A DNA stretch of 64,000 nt from Apostichopus japonicus (taxonomy: Eukaryota; Echinodermata; Holothuroidea; Aspidochirotida; Stichopodidae), in NCBI RefSeq assembly GCF_037975245.1, contig NC_092579.1:8526001-8590000 (forward strand), in the 5' to 3' direction. This document shows, piece by piece, positions 36,101-49,100 of the stretch; the stretch's first letter is position 1; every line of letters starts with the position of its first letter. The notes below the pieces were generated by a model, which did no database searches, was not told the origin of the DNA, and saw only the letters and a program-made list of their open reading frames with translations. The position numbers and the translations under genes were made by a program.

Positions 36101-38536
36101 GCTTAATTGTTTAGCCTATGTTTCGATATTTAATGACAAGGCTGCACATCTGGACAAGATGTATAGTCTGAACCTTTATCATGACATCCGTCAAAACTGG
36201 ACCGGAAATTAATTAAGTCCAGAAACATAGTAAACAAATTCTTGATATGAGGAGTAGTGGGACTGAAAGAATAGGAAGTCAGAGGATTTAGCTTCAGGTT
36301 TTGATTTCCTGCTGTAAAATTTATAAAAGTTTTGACCTGTTCTAACCAAAGGTTTTGAATGCACCACACATCTGCTGCAAAGGGTCATTGAGTACACGAA
36401 CTGTAACAGCGGCTCTAGAACACACCCTCATAGTACAGGGATTATACTGAATACTCAAATACATGAATTCATGAGATATTTAAAAAACTCGGTAAAAAAC
36501 TCTTCAAAGATTCTTGCTAAGCAGTAAAATAAATAATTGCAAAATATACTGCAGTAGTTTTTTTTGTACAAAACTTAAAATGTGACCTTCCTTTTTTTTT
36601 ATTATTATTCATAATTAGTCAGTTCTACGTCTGTCACTCTGATACAAAACAAGTTTTCTTTTGTGTTTGGTTTTCAACGTTTTGCTAGGCCAAATTAAAA
36701 AACCTAAATTATTTAGACAATATGTTTTGCGATATACACTTTGGAGAAAAAATGTTCATGAAGCATGACAGTGATGAGAAGAATTATGATAGAAGAATGT
36801 CCAAAGTCACCGCACAATCGATTGAGAAATGGCTGGAGCAAACAGACTGCTGAGTATGATTGCAATTCACTTCACAGACCTATTCTTCAGAAGAATTTGA
36901 GGAATATTTGGTTGTAAATTGGCATAATGATTAATTATCCATGCAGTATAATAATGTCTCCACAAAAAAGAAAAGACTAAAACCTCATTAATCATGTTGG
37001 GCTGATATTGTCATATTTGCAAGACTACCAAAGACTAACCTGCTTGTGTCCCCACACCAACCCCCCCCCCATCTCCATCCCATCTCAAAATAAAAATGCA
37101 TGAGGGGTTTAGGTTTCCACAGCAATGGTGTCTCAGAAGCTCTCCAGTGATGGTAACATCTACACAAGACCCACAGACACCAGCATTCTATATACCTTTA
37201 TAGTAAATAAGACCATCATAGGCTGTATTTCAGGCTACAGTGAGTTGTCAAATATATTGCATTGAACACTTATATACGTATCCCGTTGGCTAAGATGGTG
37301 TTTATGTCAACAGATATTCCTGTGGCAGTTAATGCAAAGTTTATATCAAAGAGAACAAGAAACGTACATCAATTGTTGACAAGTATCTTCTCTTTAACTC
37401 TAGATAGAACTGTTTTAATGTCAACTATTTCACAAAATACAAAAAAAAAAACCTTCTTTACACAAGGAAGTGGATCATAATAAGTGATGTCATCATGACA
37501 GATATGGTTCTAAAATTGTTTATGTTACTATGGTGATGTTGTTACTGATTTAAGTGTTAGTAGACAGGACTCTGTGAGGCTGCATAACAGGTTACTGTGA
37601 GTAGTGGTCAAATTACCTTTAAAAGGACATATTCGGCCTTAAAATATGTCAGATTCGGAATGTTTGTTGATTAGATGTCAAATGTTCTCTTCTGTTTAGA
37701 ATCAGATCAGTGTAATGCAACTTGCTTGTGAGAACCTTGTTCTCATTAGATAAATGACTCGTACATTACAAAGAAGAGTAAGAAGATAATATGGACATTT
37801 TCAGGTCACTAAGCATGATGACATCACCAACTCCGATGCATTCAATTAAACCGAACAAAATGTAAAAATTGTGGATCTTCACAATATAAAATCTTATCAG
37901 GATGCAGTTTTCAACTTTTGACCTAAAAATGTAGAAAAATTCCAACAAAATTGTTTGACAATGAACTTACACCACCCGAGAGCCCCTTATAGTTGTAGGA
38001 AGCCCTATGTACCACTGTTACACTTTCACCACCTGATATCCCCTTATAGTCATAGTAAGAAGCCCTATATACTACCACTGCTAATATGTGCAGTGTTTAA
38101 AAGGCATGAGTCATCAGACATTTTCTCAAAAATCACGATGAACTCACTATATTATCGTCAAATGGTACATCATCATGTTTAATACACAAAACCTCTTCTA
38201 CGAGGGGTCACTTCTTGGAATGCAGCAATTCTTATGTCTAGACTTAAAAATAAATATTTCTGTGCAGCCATCTTGGTGTCCAAACAGCTCTCTTTACTCC
38301 ATCGATCACGGTAGTCTCAAGTCTTCTGAGGATTCCATGCTATACTTTGATCAAGCATCTTCTTTGCAATCCAGCCACTGCTCATTCCAGGGTAAGTGTT
38401 GTATATCTACTGATATATTGGTGTAGAGGGGCAGCAGAGTGACGCGTGGCGTACCGTACTTCAGATTGACGAGTCCGTCTGTCGATAACCTCTGCTTATA
38501 ATGGTTTAAAAGGCAAACCCTGATGGAGCAAAAAGA

Positions 38537-38681
38537 TTATCGAGAAGAAGAAAACACTGTCAGCAGAGCGTAGCAACAAAAGAGGCTAGTGTACAGGTTG
38601 AAGTCTGAAGTTTGTGGAGTGCAATATCGTAAGCATGGCCACAAACCATCAACCGTGATTCTATGGCATTCAGATATATTC
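38537..38681 (-). CDS. Putative last exon of the galactosyltransferase
   Basis: An acceptor (GACAG) at the upper edge and the AG carried over from the previous exon give an open frame of 48 codons ending in TAA (38539-38537). ITVDGLWPCLRY followed by LYTSLFCC resembles the family's C-terminal DGL-x-x-L-x-Y ... LYxN block, but Trp-Pro and the Cys-rich, hydrophobic ending are unusual. The phase fit and block similarity favour it; a different last exon nearer 39680 cannot be excluded. Confidence 0.55.
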
Positions 38682-40111
38682 CTGTCGTTGGCTGGAAATT
38701 CAAAAGCAGTTCGCTTATTTCGTTTAAAAATTCCTATCATGACATTTGTGGAAAAAAATGATTTCGACAGAATTTCTGACAGTCTGCAAACTGGTGTTGC
38801 TATTGTGGTCTCTAATTCTGGAAAAAAAAATATTTAAACAGCAAATTGATTTGCTGTAGTTTGGCCTGAAGTATATTTGAAGTGTGATGCATGAACTGGA
38901 ACACAAATAAGAAGGCTGGACAGATTTGTTGGGTTTACATGTGACATCAAAAATATTGTGAATTGTCTTTAAATGCTCTGTGACCATAAAGTGAATCTTC
39001 TAAACATCTACCTTAAATCAACTTGTATCCTTGTTTTCCTCCACATGATTTTGTTTGAACTTTCAGGAACTATTACCAGCACTCCTGTATTTTATTTCGT
39101 TTCATGCCCAGTACAAGTATACTTGTTCTCGAGTGACAATTTTTTTGATTTAAATAGAATCGATACTTCACATAGCTAGGACTCTGTGGGTTTCAAGCTA
39201 CTGTAGGTACCTCTGCTAAAGCATATATAGGTCTAGGCAAAGTGCTCTATTTCCCTTACTCTCTCTCCCTCTCCTCCTCTGTTTGTTTGTTTGTCTTCTG
39301 TTCATCTTCATTTTCTTTTGGTGGTTTGAAAAGCAGGGAATTTTTTTAAGCTATCAATACTCTGTTATGACAGTATTTTGCAGCAAGCAAACAAACAAAA
39401 TATCTCTTATTCCGGTGCGCCTGTCGGCGAGCGAACATACGTGGCAAACCTTACCAGCTGCTTGAAAACCTGTGAGAGATCGTTCAGGAACTGACATGAT
39501 ATACCACACCTATGTGAAATCGTTTGTGACAAAATTCACACCATTCGCTCGTAAGCACATGCCAAACGTTTGTATCAAGCTCGAGCATCTTTCCGTTCCT
39601 GTGTATTAGTATATTATACCAGTCATATTAATCATTTTGCCAAACTTAAAATGAAAAGAAAAATGAAGCAAAGTTTTACCTATTTTTGTTCTTTGGGGCA
39701 CTTTTGTGATGATGAGGTATAACATTGTAAAACCCTACTTGACCCCATGGACGGGTTTTGAAGAGACCGACGCTCCTCATCCGGCCTAATATATCGTCAT
39801 CTTCACCTCCCCAGCCCCAGTAAGTATTTGGAAAGCCGTTGAAATCAGCTACTTGTGACCTGGTGAATCCAGTTACTGCCCCGAAGAAAAAGCTGTACAG
39901 CAGTCTGACAGGAAAGGGAAAAAGACAAAATAATTACTCATTAATCCCGCCACACACTGCCCAACTGAATGCCATAAAATTCAACTCCACCGAGGTAACA
40001 TGAAAAGGAATCATGGATGGTCGAGAAACTGTGCATGTGCTTCAACTTACTACTGTTCAAAATGTTGCTGGTTTTTACATATAAATATGTATATATAAAT
40101 ATATATATATG

Positions 40112-40143
<32 letters not shown>

Positions 40144-43100
40144 ATTACCTGACTGGCAGTAAATTATCTGCATCTGTTCACAAACTAAAACTTGTTTAAA
40201 ATAATGTTGCATTTATGTGACCAAAATGAGCATTGTTTCACCTAATGATTGTGATAGCAGTGGTACTTGCAAGAATTCCAAATGTGTGAAAGCAAATGAT
40301 TCGAGCTTCGTACTTTTTTGTGGGGAAACATGTTAAATACATTTTAGCATTCTGGCGTAGACAGTCTGGTATTTGGCTTTCCATACTCGATGAATGATTA
40401 TATCATCAATATTAGATCAGAAAACGAGTCTGGGATACAGCTGAAGAAAGATACTGACAAATGAAGGTATTCTACAGAGAAACAAAGAAAAGGAAAAGGA
40501 AAATAAGTTTCTGAGTCGCTTAAGTTGACTGGACTCACTTATAACCCCATCTATCTGCACCAGATAAGAAATGTTTTGGCATTCCACTGCAACCGTAGAA
40601 GTTGCCATGGCTGAGAGGGATGTGGTCCACGTCATGGAATATAAAGCAGTCCCATTGGGTATAGTTAAGAGCTTCGATGTAACCAACGTTCATTAACATC
40701 GCTCGGTTAAACTCTAGTTCATTAGCCTGAAAATGAGAACAGACAGTAGATAAGAACATGTACAATCTATTTTGTAGATCCAAAGAATAAATTTGCCACA
40801 TCTGAGACATAAATTATGAAGTCTTTCTAAAGAATGGTTTAGATAACCCCATTTAATAAACAAGTTCACTGCATCAAATCAAACTGTAACGAATAATTTC
40901 TTTGATCATTTCAAAATTTGTTTGGTTTTCAGGCAGAGAGCTCTGATGCACTAGTATCTACACTAAGAGTACACCAATATGAGTGCAAACCATACCAGCA
41001 ACTATGAGTATATGTAACTACATAGAAATGGACGAGGGAGTAAAGATTTAATGCAAGCCTACTGTTATTATTGTGCATGTATTGCAGTGTTATCCTTGAA
41101 GCTAAGTAAAAACTCTGATTTCCTGAAAACCAACAACCGTTTGAAATTGGCTTGTGCCAAAGATTTGAAATGCTTAAATGTGGTTTGCAAACAAACTACA
41201 TACGAGCAAAATTAAGAAACTTTTGCCCCAAAAATAGGATTCAAACCAGAGACCCAATATGAACATTAAGTGTGAAGCTATAGAGCTGTTTTAACACTAC
41301 TATTATGAGGGCAGAAATCTAGTATACATCTTCATTCTATTTATCAGTTCCATGTAAAGCTATGGTACAGTGCTCAAAGTTAACCCAACGTTATTCTTCG
41401 TCGAGAGCAGATTGCGATCATGTTCTCTCTTCTTTGAGGCTAACAGTTCTTCGCTCAGTTTACCGCAAATAATCGAAAAGTTTGGCCGTTTGCAAATGTA
41501 CAAACTTGTGGTTGCTCTCACCTGCTCGACAAAGAAAATACCGAATTCCAAGTACTGTTCTTTCAGGAAAGGCACTAAATGGCGAAGAATAATGGGCAGA
41601 TGGACAAATCTGTCCCTGAATGGAATGATGATAGCGACCTGAAATAATGACAGAGATTAAGATCAACGAGTGATAAGCCATGGGAATCTGACTGTGAAAT
41701 TATAAACAATGGAAAAGAAAAACGGCCGTTATGTATCCCACTTTGTAATATCAGGATGGGCTCTGACTGAGGGCTGGATAGCCCAGTCTGTAGCATGATT
41801 GGCTTGTGACCTTGAGCTTCCTGGCTGGAATCCTGTTCTAGCTAGACATTTTTCTGCTCATTTCCTAGATCCAAAAAAACATCTTTCCAAACCTTGCTCT
41901 GATAGCACTAGTCCGTAAGATCTACAAGTTTCAACAGGTGGCACAAAACCAAACATTCAACAAAAGATGTTTGGAAGATGGAAATGCTTTCCTCTTTTCA
42001 ATGGCAATAGTTGGAGGAAGGGAATGATCATTATCAAAACTACTCTTAAAAGAACTGGCTATGTGCAAAACTATATACTAACAACACCACACTCTACATC
42101 AGGGTGGGCACGAAATTGAAAGTTGGGAGCCAGTGAAATTTTGAATTCTATCCACATGCTGCAAGACTTTGTGATTACATTACATGGGAAATAAAAGATG
42201 AGAAGGTTCTACATTCCACATTGCACATAAATACTCCCAAAACTCCTCGGCACGATATAACGAGAGTGCTAAGGTTGTGGGGAGACTAGTAAGCGAGGAG
42301 CAAGTATACTTCTATGATTTGTTTATTCAATTAATAAATGCATCGTTTCACTCCTTCTATGGTTGGTTAAAAACATTGCTCTCAGTAGGTCAAATGTGAA
42401 CCATTTATAAAACCCTCTCGTTGGCCACAGAAATTATGGGTGAACTTTGTTGAGCTGTGTTCTACAGGCTACTTAAAACCAAGCAATTACGCATACCATG
42501 AAACGGCTTGTTAAAATTATATCATGTTATTTCAAAACTTGTAGCATTTAAAACCAGAAAGCCATGATTTCTGGCCATATTTTCTTGGTGTGAGAACATT
42601 CTACAGTGACATTGCAATTGAGATACTAATGTGTGAAGCAGTACATGCCTTCATTGTGATCAGTAGGGTTCTTGCACTAATACAGACCTAACTATCAAAA
42701 ACAAAATTCATCCAAGCTTTACTTTTGCTGTTATAGGCTTTCAGAAATTGACCTCTGTTGACCTCGAAAGATCTTTGACCACTAATTTCAATGGACATAG
42801 TGTGCACACAAAGGGAATCATATACTAAACTTGTATGAAGTTCAACCAACTTGCATTTTCTGAGTTATGTTTACAAATCTTTTAGCCTTTGATCTCTGTT
42901 AACCTTAAAGGCATTGAAGTGTTGACCTTAAAGGCATGTGAAGACTCGCCTCAAACTGTGTGCTGAAATAGTTAACTTTCTGTTGCTTGCAAGTGAAGTT
43001 TTCTTCTTGTCGCTACAAAATGCACAGAGTAATGAAACGTGATACCTTGTTATCTTTTATCTAGTCCTGAGATGTCCATCGCTGCTATGTACACTGTGTT

Positions 43101-46100
43101 GTGGGTATTGACCATAGCTGTATGTATTGACTGTACACTAACTGTCTAATTTCCGACGGTAGCAAGCTGTGTGTGCATTTTCTGGGATTGATGGTGGTGT
43201 CTAACACTTCTGTTACACCTCACTTAAAACTAGGTCAGATTACCTGCATGAGACGTTTCTTTGTGCGTGAGTCTTCACACCCTTTAAAAGGACTTTCGAC
43301 GTGCACCAATTTCAACAGGGTTCTTGAACTCACCAAGGGAGATTAAAAATTAATCCATCACAAAGCTTTTGAGTAATCATGTTAGCAAGCCAAGGACGTC
43401 ACATACATACACCCATGCATCCATACACACATTCATCATCCATCGCATGGATTAGTTTTGACTTCGATAAAAAAAACAAAAAAAAAACAGGAACAATTGC
43501 AAAAGCACAGAAATCATACCTTCCATCTTGGAATGCAACTGGCGGGTATCCAATGGCCACCAGGCACATACCAATAGTTGTCCCCAACCTTCATGCCTTC
43601 TGACAGAATGTCTTTCAGCATCAATCCTTTCTCTGCAGCCTTCTTTGTGTGTCTGTACATTGATCTGACATCCTGAGTTGCATCTGCTGTGAACTTTCTA
43701 ACATCAGCTAAATCTTCTGTTATTCAAATAAATATATAAAAAAAATATGTGTGATATTAACTGGAAAATTATAGCAAAAAGTGTGTGTGAGCAAAACTAA
43801 AACTTTCATATAATTTAAGCAAAATCATTCATTTTATCTTGGTTTACTGCAATCTTATTTTGTGACATATTTACATAGAATTTGTTTAAAAAAAACAACA
43901 ACAAAAACATACTGTAAATTAGTTAACCATGGCGAGCATAAAACAGTTCCTTCGTAAATTGGATAATTTACCTGCATACTAATTTGGCAAACAATCCTTT
44001 TGTGAACTTGTGAACCTGACACAGTCAAACAGCTGTTATGTCACCACTCCTTCACAAAGTGGACATATTACACTCATTAATATTGCCATAACAACCCACT
44101 GTAATAATATTGTTTGAACTACAAACTGGAATATTATGTCAAGATATTAACAATATGCATTTTATTATGGTATGAACAGCTGTCTACTTGCACAATGGAA
44201 AATGTCAACCTTACTCAAATAGAAGACAGGAGTTCTGTTGACATCATGTGTTGCTCTAGTGTTTGAATAAGGTCCTTACTGTTTATTAAACCTTATTCTC
44301 TCTCTTTATAAGGCGGCTTGAATATTGATATTACCTTTAATATATTTTTTACCTTTAAATACTTCTTCTTCTACATGCTTCAGATCTATTTCGCTCACAT
44401 CGATTGAAACATTGGTTTCTGTGAAAAATTTTAAAAAAGCGGAATACGTTTTAGAACAATTGGCATCAGAGTGGGATGGTAGAGCCTCTAAGGGGGAACT
44501 TCCAAAGAAGTTTGTTTTATTAAATTTTTGTTTTGTTAATATCATGTTTCTTTCTATTCTTCTACTGTGTTGTACTGTACTACTTAAACAAAAGTCCTGC
44601 CATGAAAATTGTAAGCCTTTAAAGATATAAGTATAGTGATAATTTGTGGGTCAATGGTTATCAAAAAATAAAAAATTAATGTTCATTATAATAAAGCAGG
44701 GCTCTAAATAGGATGCAAAAGGGGCACAACCAAATGGTTATCAGTTTCTGTTAATTTTTAAAGATCACCGTAACTCAATGGAGAAGTCCCATTGATTTAC
44801 TGTATGAAAGTGAAAAGATGATCAGAGTGACGTTCTTCGAACAACGATCTCACAAAGTTTTGAGTAACTGGTGCAGTCAATCTATTTTCATGGATAAATC
44901 AACAGTGCGATTGAGTTGTACCTTTCACAGAGTTGGTAATTATATGAGTTTTTCTATTTTGGGAGGAATTTTCTCAGAAATATTTACTGTGCATAATTTT
45001 GTGTAGCTCGAAAAGGGCACCGATAGCTATACATGAATGAGCACAGCGGTAGTTTTGGCCATCGGTCAATTTTCAAGTGGTATCGCGGCCATCAGTACGA
45101 TGGCCATTGTCGTCGGTGCTTTCGTTTATTTCGAGCCCTGATCAGGTCTGTCCGAGACATTTTATAATAGAACTTGTGAAATGAAGTTTATTGGTTCTCA
45201 GCTGCACAGCTTGTTCTGTTGCTAAGAGATATAGATATGGAGACTTATTCATGCAATTTGTATGAGGTCATTGTGAAACAACCTGTGACATCTAGGACTG
45301 TTATCAAAAACCTGTTTAAAAACTAAAATGATCATAATATTACAACCTGAGAGAACGCTTCAACTGAGAGAGAGAATGTTGGAAACTGAATTGCCTTCAA
45401 TCATTTACGTGTATTAATTGCAGCTGTGAAAAGCAATGCAAACAGACGTTTGATGTACTTTAAATGGGTGTCACCACAAATTAGTGTACAATGTACTCAT
45501 GCAAAATGAAAGAAAAAATTATAAATTTTAAATATATTGTTACACAGTCATTGAAGGCACTATGCAAAGTGGGAGTTGGATCCTTGAGTTTTTTTTATCT
45601 TCCTAGCTCTGCATTCAGCTATTATGGTAAATGCTGACCTTGTTTTCCTTTTAATGTTCATAATTGATCGTAGACAAGGTATTTACTGATGTAACATGCC
45701 CAGCTGGATACTCTCCTATTACGTCATAACATTGTATTAGAGGTAAGATATTAAAATCAAGCTGGTAATTCTAATTGGTGAGAAAACCCTGCTCACTCTG
45801 ATGCTTCCCACAAGGTTGCTAAACTTGTCTGTTCAAGGATATGATGAAATATTTCATGAGATTGTTTATCACCTCAGCTATTTTACAATTGACACCTGTA
45901 AACACAAGGACATGTGAAACGTAACATCTGTCTAAACTAGCAGAATATTCCTATTTTAGTTTTAATTCAATATCCCTCTAAATTCTCTAACAGTTGTTTA
46001 TTAGCAGGCAAGTTTTGACGACCTTACCAAACTCACAAAGGGATTGCTCAGATAAGATCGTCTTTGATCTGAAAATTAGATGCTTTTGCATCAATTGTAA

Positions 46101-49100
46101 ATGCAGTATGTAATTAGTGATTCTATTTCATCATACCAGCAGCTTTCAGCAACTCCCTTACGGTGCAGTTTCCGATGTGGTACCAACAGCAACTCTAGCA
46201 TCTAACTAGTTTTAATATTCCAGCAAGTTTGTGTTTCTATTTTAGAGTTTTAGAGTTCCCTAAAACCATACATGACATTACAACTATGAGAAAAGCATTC
46301 TAAAACTATCACACATTCCAAGGATAAATCGACAATGATATAATACTACAAAAGTTAAGTTTCAGTACAGAGCATATGTCATGATGGCATCACAGACCAC
46401 GTAGTACTAGTATCCACTTCCAGGAACAAGGGTAGCTTTATCCGGTAAAATGAAAAAAATGGTTTACGATCAAAACAAACATGTATCTAGAGTTAGGAGG
46501 CAGAGATTGAGAGAGAGTTTTAAAGCAGCATTTTGCGTCCTTTTCTATGATTTTTTCTCAACCTCACTGACTCCACTATGCCATTACGACATACATAACT
46601 AGCTTATCTATTTAAATCTTACTTCAAATGGTGGCATAAAAGTCGAAAAATTTGCAACTTTCAACATTGTTTTTCTCCAAGATATTTTCCGTTGGGATCC
46701 CAATAAACCTCGCCCACAATATGAATATTTAAACACTACAAACATCATTGACCAGTACATAATACAACACCATGTTTGATTTGTGTACAGTCTATATGGC
46801 AGTTGTACCAGGGAGTTCCATAACAACTCCCTGGTTGTACCGACGCAAAGTATTGAATCTATTTTTAGCAATGGCTCATAACTAAACCTGCATCTCTGAT
46901 TGGTTGAATTCAAACTGGTGGGTTTGATGGAACTGTATGCGATTAATTTTATATGTGGAATTTGTCGTGGACACTTTTCTCATTATCTGCAAATATCCTT
47001 AATTACTCGCCAATTAACGTTGTTGGCAGGGAAAAACTTGGCTAATATCTTAGTTTGCTGTTTTGTGATTGATATATGTAAAAAACTCGATGGACATGTC
47101 AAAAAAGTAGAAAACGGCGACCAAACGCAAAATGCTGCTTTAAACAAACAGTGAAGAATATAATTTTCTTTTTTCCACGAGGTTTGATAATTCAATAATA
47201 AGTCTGCATACATATTGGTTACTTCCTGTACAAAGAGATCACCTATGATGCCTGTACTTACTACTGCCTGCAATGTCTATTTCAGGACAAACAATTGGGG
47301 GCTGGCCAGCGTTTACTGCAAGTAAAATGGAAACAAAGAAACAATATTTAATAATTTCTCAACATGTAAACTGTACAGAAACTATGCATGTAACACCACA
47401 TGCAATGACCCTGATTACTGCAGGGTCACACAATAAGCATATTACACCGGTCAGTCAATCCTGGAAACGAAACCAGATTGGCCTCTTCTACCACTGCTGT
47501 GCAAAATGAGCAAGAAACCAACACTAAAAAAAAAAATGCAGATTGAAAGAACCAGAAAAGGCTTAAAGCCTGGTCACCAACTTGGTACTGATTACGTTGC
47601 ATAAAGTAAGGAGGTACAGTACTACTGTACTGTTGAAACTGCAGGCATAACACTGGCAGAATGAGACATGTAGTTGTTCTGTATTCCAAACTAGTACAAA
47701 ATCACTGTTCAAATGAATTTTAGGCAATGCAATGCAATCATTCTCATAATTATCCTACCTGTACAGCATTAAAGCCCAAATTTACTATTTATAGCCAGGG
47801 AAAAAAATGAATTTTACCATAAAATCAAAGGCATGATAATTCTAATTCCAATTTCAACTTTAGATACTCATTTTTAGCTTATAATATACTATCTGCCTTA
47901 GATATTAAATTTCTATTGGGTGTAATACTGGAACTAAATTACTGTATTTTGAGTATTTACCTTGTGAGTTTCTGTCAAAATTGACAAAAATAAACAATTT
48001 GAAGCTGTTTAAAACATCAAGCTTGTGGTAACCAAGAGTAGTTCAACATAAAATAAAGCATGCAGTTTGTATTCAGTGCAAGGAGTTCTTTCAACCATTT
48101 TGTATACAGTAGCTTGGCAAACAAGCCAGGGTCATCTTTATTCTTTAACACAGAAGATGTATCCAGTGAAGAAAGGCCTAAGGAGATGTAGTGAACATTT
48201 GCACAGACTGCCGAATAAAAGTAATTAAGGAGCTTTCTAGTGAACTATACATTACCTTTAATACACTTAGACAATCTGCACCAAAAAAAAAAATCAATTT
48301 TATGGACAAGTACATTCGCACATTATGCGGGCACATCATAAGTAAATCTGGTTGTAACCAAATATTAGATCTCTTTGAGAAGTGTTGATACATGTTCACA
48401 TACATGTGTGAAATTCACATAGTTCAGTCAGAATTTATGAAAGTAAGAACTGAATGCAGCTTTTATTGTTTTAGAATCATTCAATTTATATGTGTGCTTT
48501 GAGCAGATGTTTCCGTAGATATATTGAATTTATATGTGTGCTTTGAGCAGATGTTTCCGTAGATAGCCTTTGAAGAAGATCCTGCTAGGATCGAAACGTC
48601 AGGCCAACTTACTTTTACACACGATATATAAATGAAGCGCAAAGTCTATTAATAAATGCATTTTACACCTAGAGTACAGGGTAAACCTTGTAAATTGTGT
48701 TGTATTAACTAACAGTTCTCTCTAATTGGTCCTTTAATGTTACAAATGAGTTGAAATGACATGTTTAATAATGCATTAATAATCAACACCTGCCAGAAAG
48801 TGTTGGTTCATCAAATGTAGTATAGTCATCCAGAGAAGTGCTCAGGAATATTTGAGTGCCAGGGCGGATCTGTGCAGATCTACATCCTGGGGAGGGGTCT
48901 AACAGGGTGGGGGTATTTCGTCCGCTTTGGACATTATTTGAAATTCATAAATGCCTAAACCAACTTTCTGTATACTGGACCAGTCTCATGACGTCATCGA
49001 GAAGGGCAGCGGACCTCCGCTATCGCCTCGATCCGCTCAGCCTCACTGATGACGTCATCATCGGTCTCAAATCAAATTTAAGACCGGTTCCCCTCGTATT

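Larger units (their letters stand above)
30305..38536. other. Intergenic region between B4GALT and F8A
   Basis: No coding exon was recognised on either strand. It should contain the F8A promoter and 5' UTR (just above 30304) and the B4GALT 3' UTR (below 38537). Visible content: a MITE (31462-31838), a two-copy duplication (32713-32920), an AT microsatellite (32985-33127), a CA run near 35132-35150 and C/G homopolymer runs. The overlapping frames at 30418-30703 on both strands have no family resemblance. Confidence 0.55.

Noticed and set aside
46900-47273. Frames on both strands at the right end of the 627 bp element
   Set aside because: They overlap the element's inverted terminus and have no protein similarity.
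47282-47340. Extra B4GALT exon in intron 2
   Set aside because: The frame behind a possible acceptor there hits a stop quickly, and exons 2 and 3 already join in phase without it.
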